Shown here in pieces: positions 48,491 through 54,941 of a DNA stretch of 54,941 nucleotides. Both the position numbers and the translations under genes were made by a program. The notes beneath the pieces were generated by a model, which was given only the letters and a program-made list of their open reading frames with translations, was not told the DNA's origin and made no database searches. Each line of letters opens with the position of its first letter. The first letter of the stretch is position 1. This DNA comes from Gammaproteobacteria bacterium (lineage in GTDB: Bacteria > Pseudomonadota > Gammaproteobacteria > Pseudomonadales > Azotimanducaceae), in contig JAUILI010000009.1 in the NCBI GenBank assembly GCA_030433075.1, positions 1-54,941 on the forward strand, in the 5' to 3' direction.

Positions 48491-48710
48491 GGCCCCCCCG
48501 TTCCCGGGACCCGCTGGGCAAGCCATCTTTGAGGGCTTCTCCAAAGCCGCCTGGGACGCCTGGCTCGCGCACCAAACCATGCTCATTAATGAGCGGCACT
48601 TGAATTTGATGGACCCGGACGCCCGAAGCTACCTCAATGAGCAGCGGCGCCGCTTCCTAGAGCGGGAAGGCGTCGATGCTGCCGAGGGCTATGTGCCGCC
48701 CGAGGCCTAA
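48438..48710 (+). CDS. yggX: Fe(II) trafficking / oxidative damage protection protein YggX
   Basis: Small protein of 90 aa linked to protection of iron-sulfur clusters. Conserved N-terminal Cys7 in ARTVFCRYF, then LDGLEAPPFPGP and LINERHLNLMDPDAR. The ATG lies inside the mutY 3' end, yet has AGGAG 8 nt upstream and gives the full family length, so the 53-bp overlap is accepted. mutY-yggX is a conserved pair. Confidence 0.97.
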   Translation: MARTVFCRYFQKTLDGLEAPPFPGPAGQAIFEGFSKAAWDAWLAHQTMLINERHLNLMDPDARSYLNEQRRRFLEREGVDAAEGYVPPEA

Positions 48711-49138
48711 CGAAGCAGCAGCAGAGATCGGGCGCTGTGCGTGGCCAGCCAGCGACCATGGGCGGGGAGCCAATGATCGGAGAAGGCCGGGGCGTGGGAG
48801 CGCATCACCACCAGGTCGATATCGTGGGCCGCAAAGCATCGCTCCAGCGCCTCATCCCCAGTCGCCGCAGGATCATGCTCCCGCAGCACGGCAACCTGGA
48901 AAGGCACGCCAAAGCGCGCCCGGGCATCATCGGCAAGCGCCTGCAGAGCTGCGTCCTGAGCCTCCCCCGACAGCCCCGAGGCATGGGGGCCAGGCCCCAC
49001 CACGGTAACCAGCACGATGGGCGCGCCTGCCGGATCCCAAAGGGCGGCCGCCTGCGCGAGGGCGGGATCCGCTAGGGACAGCTCGGCCAAATCCAAAGGA
49101 ATAGCCATGCGCGCATAGCGCGGACCCGATGCCCTCAT
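48707..49138 (-). CDS. UspA-family protein coupled to the BCCT carrier
   Basis: 143 aa single universal-stress-protein domain: N-terminal MAIPLDLAELSLADPALAQA and AAPIVLVTVV-type beta strand, then DIDLVVMRSH and a C-terminal SARSLLLLR strand. The usual ATP-binding pattern G-x2-G-x9-G(S/T) is not visible, as the loop reads RSHAPAFSDHWLPAHG. Its start overlaps the BCCT gene stop by 4 bp, so it is translated with it. In Halomonas the Usp protein TeaD modulates the ectoine carrier TeaABC; a similar control role here is inference. Confidence 0.85.
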   Translation of the reverse strand: MRASGPRYARMAIPLDLAELSLADPALAQAAALWDPAGAPIVLVTVVGPGPHASGLSGEAQDAALQALADDARARFGVPFQVAVLREHDPAATGDEALERCFAAHDIDLVVMRSHAPAFSDHWLPAHGRWLATHSARSLLLLR

Positions 49139-50775
49139 TCCGCATCTCCCCGTTCCAGCAAGACCCGCTCCGCCCGAAGGCCGAGAAATAAGCTAACCAT
49201 CATCATCAGCATGATCAGTACGAAGGGAAAGGCGGTCGCCAGGGCCAGGGCCTGAATGGACGATAGCCCACCCCCAAGGAGAAGGGCGGCGCCGAGGAGC
49301 CCCAGGAAAACGCACCAGAACACCCGCTGGGTAAGGGGCGTTTCGATTTTCCCACCAGCGGTCATGGTATCCACGATGAGAGAGCCCGAATCCATCGAGG
49401 TCACGAAGAAGATCAGCACCAAAATAATGCCCACCACGGAGGTGACGCTGCTTAAGGGAAATTCCGTCAGGAAGACGAAAAGGGACAGTTCAGGCTGGAA
49501 GTTGCGAACCGTATCAGCCACCCCGGCAAAGCCCTGGAGGAAGTACTGATCCATGGCCGTTTCCCCGAAGGTGGTCATCCACCAAATGAAGATGGCCGAC
49601 GGGGCCAGCATGGCGGCGAGGATAAACTCCCGCACGGTGCGGCCCGTGGAAATGCGCGCCACGAACATGCCCACGAAGGGCGAGAAGGCGATCCACCAGG
49701 CCCAGTAGAAGGTGGTCCAGTCATGCATGTAGTAATCATCGTCCCGGCCTATCCAGTTCGACAGCTCAGGAAGGTAGGCGAGGTAGGCCACGGTGTTATG
49801 CCAGATAGCCTCGAGGATGCCGAGGGTCGGCCCGAGCACCAAAATGAAGGAGCCCAGGGCGATGGCCATCAACATGTTAATTTCGCTCAGCACCTTGATG
49901 CCGCCATCGAGCCCCCGGAGCACGGAGATAAGGGCCAGGGCCGTGATTACGGCGACGATCGCCACCTTGAGGCCATCGCTTGGCTGAATCCCAAAGAGAT
50001 AGCGAATGCCCCCGGCGGCTTGCTCGGCGCCAAAGCCAAGGGAGGTGGCCAAACCGAACATGGTGGCGATCACCGCCAGCACGTCGATGGTGTGGCCCAC
50101 GGGCCCCCAAATGCGTTCGCCAAAGAGGGGATAGACCGCGGAGCGGATCACCAGCGGCAACCCTTTGTTAAAGCAGAAGAATGCGAGGGACAGGCCCACA
50201 AGGGAATAGATCGCCCAGGGATGGAAGGCCCAGTGATAGATGGTGGCCGCCATGGCCAGGGACCGGCGCGCCTCCCCCTCCAGGCCCTCCGCCCCCAGGG
50301 GCAAATGGAGCACGTGATTCATGGGCTCGAGCACGCCGTAAAACATGATGCCGATGCCGATGCCGGCGGCAAACAGCATGGCAACCCAGCTCACATAGCC
50401 ATAGTCCGGGGTGGCTCGCTCCCCGCCGATGCGTACGCTCCCCAGGGGCGATAGCACCAGGAAAAGGCAAAACAGCAGCACCAGGTTGCCGGCGCCCATG
50501 AAGAACCAGTCAAGGCGGGTCGTGAGCCAAAGCCGTAGATCGCCGAAGTTCTCCGCGGCCCATGCGGGAAAGGCAAATGTAAAGAGAACAAAAAGAACAA
50601 TGGCGCTGCCGGAGATCACAAAGACCGGGTTATGGATATCCAAGCCGAAGGGTTGAATGTTGTCCTGGCCCACCACGTAGTCGGAGGAATAGTCGGGAAC
50701 CTCTTGGGTTTCCTCGTCTCCTAGCGGCCCACTCGGTTCACCTTGCACAACGCCCCCACGATTTTTGGGGCGCAC
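49135..50775 (-). CDS. BCCT-family betaine/choline/carnitine-type transporter
   Basis: Membrane carrier of 546 aa with about 12 transmembrane helices, driven by sodium or protons. Family hallmarks: PDYGYVSWVAMLFAAGIGIG, MNHVLHLP, the tryptophan-rich WTTFYWAWWIAFSPF and FVARISTGRTVREF segments. The cytoplasmic N-terminus (about 45 residues) is acidic; the C-terminus is short, so a BetP-like C-terminal osmosensor is lacking. The GTG start is the only reasonable one. Substrate probably glycine betaine, choline or ectoine. First gene of a two-gene unit with the UspA gene. Confidence 0.93.
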   Translation of the reverse strand: MRPKNRGGVVQGEPSGPLGDEETQEVPDYSSDYVVGQDNIQPFGLDIHNPVFVISGSAIVLFVLFTFAFPAWAAENFGDLRLWLTTRLDWFFMGAGNLVLLFCLFLVLSPLGSVRIGGERATPDYGYVSWVAMLFAAGIGIGIMFYGVLEPMNHVLHLPLGAEGLEGEARRSLAMAATIYHWAFHPWAIYSLVGLSLAFFCFNKGLPLVIRSAVYPLFGERIWGPVGHTIDVLAVIATMFGLATSLGFGAEQAAGGIRYLFGIQPSDGLKVAIVAVITALALISVLRGLDGGIKVLSEINMLMAIALGSFILVLGPTLGILEAIWHNTVAYLAYLPELSNWIGRDDDYYMHDWTTFYWAWWIAFSPFVGMFVARISTGRTVREFILAAMLAPSAIFIWWMTTFGETAMDQYFLQGFAGVADTVRNFQPELSLFVFLTEFPLSSVTSVVGIILVLIFFVTSMDSGSLIVDTMTAGGKIETPLTQRVFWCVFLGLLGAALLLGGGLSSIQALALATAFPFVLIMLMMMVSLFLGLRAERVLLERGDAE

Positions 50776-50907
50776 CCAGGGCCGCCCGTTTGGTCTTTGC
50801 CAACAGGAAATTTATTTACATAACGAAAGGTACGGATGGGGCGGCCCCGGCGCAAGGCGGCGGACCCAGCCATCAGGGGTGCAGCGGCGGAATTCCCATT
50901 TTGCGCC
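50776..50907 (-). promoter_or_regulatory. BCCT upstream region with AT-rich patch
   Basis: Between the BCCT start and the tRNA-Phe promoter lies an AT-rich patch (about 50808-50832, AAATTTATTTACATAACG) in otherwise GC-rich DNA. On the minus strand it contains TATGTA, a possible -10. No good -35 is visible. It most likely holds the BCCT-UspA promoter. Confidence 0.3.
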
Positions 50908-50947
50908 TTGATTATCAGCGCCCACGCCGGTTAAATACGCCTCCCCT
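50908..50947 (+). promoter_or_regulatory. tRNA-Phe promoter with GC-rich discriminator
   Basis: TTGATT (50908-50913) and TTAAAT (50931-50936) are spaced 17 nt, each matching sigma-70 at four of six positions. The stretch just after the -10 is GC-rich (ACGCCTCCCC), the discriminator type linked to stringent (ppGpp/DksA) control of stable RNA genes. The tRNA begins about 11 nt after the -10. Confidence 0.6.
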
Positions 50948-51023
<76 letters not shown>

Positions 51024-51101
51024 TCTTCTTCCCCCGTCCGTGTGTTGTTCCTGCCCGCGCTCGTGCTTAGATAGGCCCTCCTGAGGAATGGAGGCATCCC
51101 C

Positions 51102-51953
51102 GTGAGCGATCAGAACTTTCCCGCTGGCTACGTCCCGGCCGAGGTATGGCAGCCCAATCCGGAGAACGGTGGCCGCTTCGCCAATATCAATCGGCCCGTG
51201 GCCGGCGCCACTCACGAGAAAGCCCTGCCCGTGGGCGAGCACCCCTTCCAGCTTTATTCCCTCGGCACGCCCAACGGCGTGAAAGTCACCATTATGTTCG
51301 AGGAGCTTCTGGCAAAGGGCTTCTCCGACGCGGAATACGATGCCTGGCTGATCAATATCGGCGAGGGAGACCAGTTCTCCAGCGGCTTTGTGGCCGTGAA
51401 CCCCAATTCGAAGATCCCCGCCCTCGTAGACCGAAGCACCACGCCGGAAACGCGGATCTTTGAATCCGGCGCCATGCTGGTTTACCTGGCTGAGAAATTC
51501 GGCGCCTTTTTACCCACGGAAGCCAGCGCGCGGGCCGAGGTCATGTCCTGGCTCTTCTGGCAGATGGCTAGCGCACCCTATCTCGGCGGCGGCTTCGGAC
51601 ACTTCTATGCCTACGCCCCCATGAAGATTGAGTACTGCATCGATCGCTACGCCATGGAGGTGAAGCGCCAGCTGGACGTCCTCGATCAGAACCTGGCGAC
51701 GCGGGAGTACCTCGCGGGGGCGGATTACACCATCGCCGACATCGCCACCTACCCCTGGTATGGCGCATTGGCGAAGGGCCTGCTCTACGGCGCGGGGACC
51801 TTCCTCGAGGTCGAAAGCTACAAGAACGTTCAGCGCTGGGCGCGGCAAATCAGTGACCGCACGCCCGTCAAGCGAGGCAGCCGGGTGAATCGCCCCTGGG
51901 GCGAGGAAAGCCAGCAGGTGCGGGAGCGGCATAGCGCCGCCGATATCGCTTAA
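51102..51953 (+). CDS. yghU: YghU-type glutathione S-transferase / disulfide-bond reductase
   Basis: Nu-class GST-like protein (283 aa; E. coli YghU 288). The N-terminal extension ends in a thioredoxin-fold domain with LYSLGTPNGVKVTIMFEEL, where the TPN loop replaces a catalytic Cys, and NPNSKIPALVD and FESGAMLVYLAEKFG make up the glutathione site. The all-helical C-terminal domain has DYTIADIATYPWYG. It likely reduces disulfides with two bound glutathiones. A GTG start has GGAGG 8 nt upstream. It ends 4 bp into the convergent hotdog-like gene. Confidence 0.92.
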   Translation: MSDQNFPAGYVPAEVWQPNPENGGRFANINRPVAGATHEKALPVGEHPFQLYSLGTPNGVKVTIMFEELLAKGFSDAEYDAWLINIGEGDQFSSGFVAVNPNSKIPALVDRSTTPETRIFESGAMLVYLAEKFGAFLPTEASARAEVMSWLFWQMASAPYLGGGFGHFYAYAPMKIEYCIDRYAMEVKRQLDVLDQNLATREYLAGADYTIADIATYPWYGALAKGLLYGAGTFLEVESYKNVQRWARQISDRTPVKRGSRVNRPWGEESQQVRERHSAADIA

Positions 51954-52363
51954 GCGCCTGCCTCAGCGCGTTCGAAGAGAAAGGACCCCTCCAGCGCTGG
52001 CCCGTCCGGGGCCAGCGGATCACGCAGTACCGCCTCGATGACCCACTGATCCCCCAAGGGGCGCACCGCCGTTTCCGTCCACAGCCCCGTTTCCCCTGGC
52101 TTCGGCACAGCACCCCGAAACGCGCAATGGAGCCGCGGACCCAGGCTTAGGCCCAGGGCTTCCGCCAGCTGCCCGACGGTGGCGTCGAGGATAAGCAGGG
52201 CAACACCGAAATCGGGCATGCCGCCAGGGCTAGCGGCGTTGGAAAAGTCCCACCCTAAGGTCAGGCGACACCTTCGACGATCGATATTGAGCAGCCGGCG
52301 ATGGCACAGGCCGCCAGCCACCGCCTCGGGGGCGTAGCGCTGAACCTTCCCCTTGGCCCCCAT
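51950..52363 (-). CDS. Hypothetical protein, possible hotdog-fold thioesterase
   Basis: 137 aa from the chosen ATG. I do not recognise it firmly. The pattern SNAASPGGMPDFGVALLILDATVG resembles the central helix of hotdog thioesterases (GGxxxxLxD), and the strands ending GSFLFERAE fit that fold. No catalytic set can be named. It starts 4 bp after the metallo-beta-lactamase gene stop. A frame-consistent ATG at 52399 would overlap that gene by 32 bp and adds residues that look like its shadow, so I reject it, though its ribosome-binding site is no worse. Confidence 0.6.
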   Translation of the reverse strand: MGAKGKVQRYAPEAVAGGLCHRRLLNIDRRRCRLTLGWDFSNAASPGGMPDFGVALLILDATVGQLAEALGLSLGPRLHCAFRGAVPKPGETGLWTETAVRPLGDQWVIEAVLRDPLAPDGPALEGSFLFERAEAGA

Positions 52364-52367
52364 GGGC

Positions 52368-53225
52368 TCAGTCCACGTCCAAGCGAAACACGTCCCCATC
52401 CTTGATCACCCGGCCTGCGGTCGGGCCCGCGAAATGGGTTCCGATCAGGAGGTTATCGGTGCCGGCGTAGGCCTCAAGCATGCGCCAGCGCGTAGCCGTG
52501 GACGCCTCGGCATCGTAATCCACGGCCGAAGCCCATTCGGGATGCGCCATCTGGCAAGGGTGATGAAGAAAGTCCCCGGTAATGAGCGCTTCCTCGCCCT
52601 GGGATTGAATCCGCACGCTGACGTGACCCGGGGTATGGCCCAGGGTGGGCACAAGGCTCACCTCGGGGCAGACCTGGTGGGTCGTCTCTACGAGGTCTAC
52701 TAGGCCGGCGTCCACCACCGGCGCCACGGAATCGAGGAACACCTGATGAGGGGTTACCGCATCTTCGTGGCTTTCCCAGTATTCAAATTCACTCTTCGCC
52801 ATGAGGTAGCGCGCGTTCGGGAAGGTGGGCTTCCACGCCGCGCCGTCCCAGTAGGTGTTCCAGCCAACGTGATCGACGTGCAGGTGCGTACACAGCACCG
52901 CGTCGATCTTCTCCGGATCAAAGCCCGCCGCCCGGAAGTCCTCGAGGAAACGGGTCTGCATTTTGTGCCAGTTCTTGTTCGGCATCCGCTCTTTATCGTT
53001 GCCGATGCAGGTATCCACCACCACGGTCAGGGTGGGCGTTTCCACCACGAGTGCATGGACGCTCGCAATGAGCTTGCCCTCTTCGTTCATAAAATGCGGA
53101 ACCATCCAGGACAGGGGCTTCACCGCCTCCGGCTGGGCCTGGGGCAGGATGAAGGACATCCCCCCTAGCGCCTCGATTTCCACAATCTTCGTTATGCGAA
53201 CATCCCCAATTTGCCACTGCTGCAT
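52368..53225 (-). CDS. Metallo-beta-lactamase-fold hydrolase
   Basis: 285 aa. Zinc motif THLHVDHVG (HxHxDH), further ligands in LGHTPGHVSVRI, LITGDFLHHP and a C-terminal GTHF. The layout (N-terminal strand pair, VDTCIGNDKERMP, then THLHVDH) is that of the N-acyl-homoserine-lactonase/MBL-hydrolase branch rather than glyoxalase II or true beta-lactamases. No signal peptide. GAGGG lies before the ATG. Substrate unknown: a lactone or ester is a guess. Confidence 0.87.
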   Translation of the reverse strand: MQQWQIGDVRITKIVEIEALGGMSFILPQAQPEAVKPLSWMVPHFMNEEGKLIASVHALVVETPTLTVVVDTCIGNDKERMPNKNWHKMQTRFLEDFRAAGFDPEKIDAVLCTHLHVDHVGWNTYWDGAAWKPTFPNARYLMAKSEFEYWESHEDAVTPHQVFLDSVAPVVDAGLVDLVETTHQVCPEVSLVPTLGHTPGHVSVRIQSQGEEALITGDFLHHPCQMAHPEWASAVDYDAEASTATRWRMLEAYAGTDNLLIGTHFAGPTAGRVIKDGDVFRLDVD

Positions 53226-53624
53226 AGCGAGCCCTCCCCAGGATCAGATTTCCTGAGCGTGGCCCAAGGGGCCGCGAGACACAACCCAGACCCGTCTCGT
53301 TCCGGACATCGCGCATGATCCCGGGGCCCTGTTACCTAAAGGAACACTCACCTTCACCATTCATGACCTCAATGCTTTTGCCCTTTTCGATTGCTTATTT
53401 CCTGAAGACATATGCTTTGCTTGTCATAGCCATTAAGGAAATATATGCAAATCACGCTGCTTTAAGGCCTTAGAACGTTTTGTTTCAATTTATGTCAAAG
53501 CGTTATTGACAGCTTGGTGGTATCTCGGGATTCTCTAGGCTGCTCAGGAAAAAGCCTGAGGAACATCCTCACAATAGAGGGCCCAAGCTCCGTGGGGATG
53601 GATCGATCAACTGGGGAGGAACCT
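53226..53624 (+). promoter_or_regulatory. AT-rich regulatory gap before the TonB receptor
   Basis: A 399-bp gap without genes, divergent between the MBL hydrolase and the TonB receptor. The middle part (about 53340-53515) is much richer in A/T than the surrounding DNA. A sigma-70 candidate for the receptor is TTGACA (53506-53511, perfect -35) with GATTCT (53529-53534, three of six) 17 bp on, leaving a leader of about 84 nt to the ATG. An inverted repeat CGAGAC/GTCTCG (53275-53280, 53294-53299) lies near the MBL side. No Fur box could be recognised. Confidence 0.45.
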
Positions 53625-54905
53625 ATGTCCAAGCTGTCCCTACGGCGGGCAATTGCTGCCTGCACCCTTCCTGCTGCCGTTTTGGCCGCCCCTTCCGTGG
53701 TATTCGCGGAGGAAGCGATCGAAGAGGTGGTGGTTACCGGCTCCTTTATCCGTGGCACCCCACAAGACGCGGCCCTGCCCGTCGATGTGATTAGCCAGCA
53801 AGACCTCACGGATATCGGAAACCCAACCATTGCGGAAATGGTACGGAACCTAAACATCTCCAACGGTAACCTGGCCGAGACGAACCAGTTCAACGGTTCC
53901 GGCGGTCAGGGCAACGAAGGGGTCAACACCATCAACTTGCGGGGGCTTGGTTCAGCCCGAACACTCGTGCTCATTAACGGCCGTCGCCATGTATCGACCG
54001 CGAGCATCGGCGTAGACGTCAGCGCCATCCCCTCCATTGCCATCGGGCGCATGGAAGTCCTCAAGGACGGCGCGGCTGCGCTCTACGGATCGGACGCCAT
54101 CGCCGGGGTGGTGAACTTCATTACCCGGGAAAACTTCGAAGGCATCGAAGCGCGGGTTTCCGGTCAGATGTTTGAAGAGTCTGATGGGGAATACCAGGCG
54201 GGAATCGTTTGGGGCGGCGGCAATGACCGCTGGCACCTTACCGCAGCAGCGGAATACGAGCGCCGAAGCGAAGTCCGCCTGCGGGATCTTGACTGGGCCG
54301 TGCGCGATTATCCCTCCAACCCCCAAGGCGGCTACTCTGGCATCGGGATGCCCGGGACCTTCATTCCCATTGGCGCGCCACGCTTCGCCGATCCACGCTG
54401 CGAGGACTTCGGAAACTACCTCGACACCAATGGCGCGGTTACCTGCCGCTTCCAGTTCACTCAGTACGATAACCTCGTTGAGAAGCAGGATACCTACAAG
54501 CTCTTCGCTGAGGCCACCTACGATCTCACGGAGAACGTTGAGTTCACCATTGAGGGGCTCTATTCCCGGATGGAGATCCCGGAGTGGAAAACGTCGCCCT
54601 CCTACCCACCCCAGGCGCTGGTGGGCGCGGACCGCTTCATCAGCCCCACCCACCCTGGCGTAGTGGACTTTCAAAGCAAGTATCCCGACCTCATTCCGGC
54701 CGGCGTACCCTTCATCATTCCGATCACTCGCCATGCCGGCGCGCCAGGCTACATCGATGGCCAGCCCCGGGAAGCCTCCCGGGAGACGGATACCTTCCGC
54801 CTTGCCACGGGCATTAACGGCACGGCCTTCGATGGAAAGTCTCCAGGGCGAAGGTGCCGGATCTCAGGGAGTTCGTGGTGTCCGTTCCGCGAGTGCGTGG
54901 ATTGA
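53625..54905 (+). CDS. TonB-dependent receptor, N-terminal part; frame lost near the window end
   Basis: Outer-membrane active-transport receptor. Signal peptide (about 1-28, ending VFA), TonB box EEVVVTGS, plug domain (about 42-165, with LNLRGLG-type and RMEVLKDGAAALYGSDAIAGVVNFIT signatures, each cut short here) and the first barrel strands (FTIEGLYSRMEIPEWK). GGAGG 7 nt before the ATG supports this start over the one at 53514. Family proteins have 800-1,000 residues; this frame stops at 426. After GTAFDG (about base 54836) the last 22 residues are Cys/Arg-rich and unlike a barrel, so the gene is broken or the sequence ends in a junction. Substrate unknown. Confidence 0.8.
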   Translation: MSKLSLRRAIAACTLPAAVLAAPSVVFAEEAIEEVVVTGSFIRGTPQDAALPVDVISQQDLTDIGNPTIAEMVRNLNISNGNLAETNQFNGSGGQGNEGVNTINLRGLGSARTLVLINGRRHVSTASIGVDVSAIPSIAIGRMEVLKDGAAALYGSDAIAGVVNFITRENFEGIEARVSGQMFEESDGEYQAGIVWGGGNDRWHLTAAAEYERRSEVRLRDLDWAVRDYPSNPQGGYSGIGMPGTFIPIGAPRFADPRCEDFGNYLDTNGAVTCRFQFTQYDNLVEKQDTYKLFAEATYDLTENVEFTIEGLYSRMEIPEWKTSPSYPPQALVGADRFISPTHPGVVDFQSKYPDLIPAGVPFIIPITRHAGAPGYIDGQPREASRETDTFRLATGINGTAFDGKSPGRRCRISGSSWCPFRECVD

Positions 54906-54941
54906 CGATGGCTGCGTGGTCCGACAGGGGGCGAAGAGCTG

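Overview
The window is a compact, GC-rich stretch of chromosome from a gammaproteobacterium. Almost every gene is a recognisable core gene. The order (ponA/pilMNOPQ-aroK-aroB-damX, rpmE/priA, hslVU, ubiE-ubiJ-ubiB, hisE-tatABC, glnA-ntrBC, secB-grx-rhodanese/gpmI-envC-ctpA, hisBA, asmA-mutY-yggX) is the backbone known from Pseudomonas and relatives. A type IV pilus operon, a BCCT osmolyte carrier, a VC_2705-type sodium/solute symporter and a TonB receptor suggest a marine or salt-exposed Pseudomonadales/Cellvibrionales-like organism. That lineage placement is inference; no 16S gene is present.

Layout. 1-3.6 kb: glutamate synthase gltB (5' end cut by the window) and gltD. 3.6-11.4 kb, minus strand: a damX-like SPOR ATPase with a long Glu-Pro repeat, aroB, aroK and pilQPONM. 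11.5-17 kb: ponA, a short malic enzyme, an M48 protease and rpmE. 17-22.2 kb, plus strand: priA, an FtsN-like SPOR protein, hslV, hslU and a DUF971 gene. 22.3-27.2 kb: ubiE-ubiJ-ubiB, hisE and tatABC. 27.2-29.5 kb, minus strand: dtd and typA. 29.5-34.7 kb: glnA, a DUF4124-like gene and ntrBC, with a sigma-54 promoter and NtrC-type operators visible in the DNA. 34.7-38.9 kb: a beta-propeller lipoprotein, trmL and a two-subunit sodium/solute symporter. 38.9-40.1 kb, minus strand: secB, grxC and a rhodanese. 40.2-44.2 kb: gpmI, envC and ctpA. 44.2-45.5 kb, minus strand: hisA and hisB. 45.7-48.7 kb: an AsmA-like gene, mutY and yggX. 48.7-50.8 kb, minus strand: a UspA protein coupled to a BCCT carrier. 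50.9-54.9 kb: tRNA-Phe, a YghU-type GST, a hotdog-like protein with a metallo-beta-lactamase-fold hydrolase, and the 5' part of a TonB-dependent receptor whose reading frame breaks down just before the window ends.

How the genes work together. Nitrogen assimilation is represented almost completely: GlnA and GltBD form the GS-GOGAT cycle, NtrB/NtrC control it, and the DNA sites that link them can be read. Envelope biogenesis and division are the second theme (PonA, PilM-Q, DamX-like, FtsN-like, EnvC, CtpA, M48 protease, AsmA-like, SecB, Tat). Genes are packed tightly: many same-strand pairs overlap by 4 bp and three convergent pairs overlap by 4 bp at their stop codons.

I see no CRISPR array, insertion sequence, prophage or defence island. 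I do not see a wholly new multi-gene system. The most interesting items are the readable nitrogen regulon, the BCCT-UspA unit, the hexamer tract in damX, the MBL-hotdog pair, the coupled lipoprotein-trmL pair and the broken TonB receptor.
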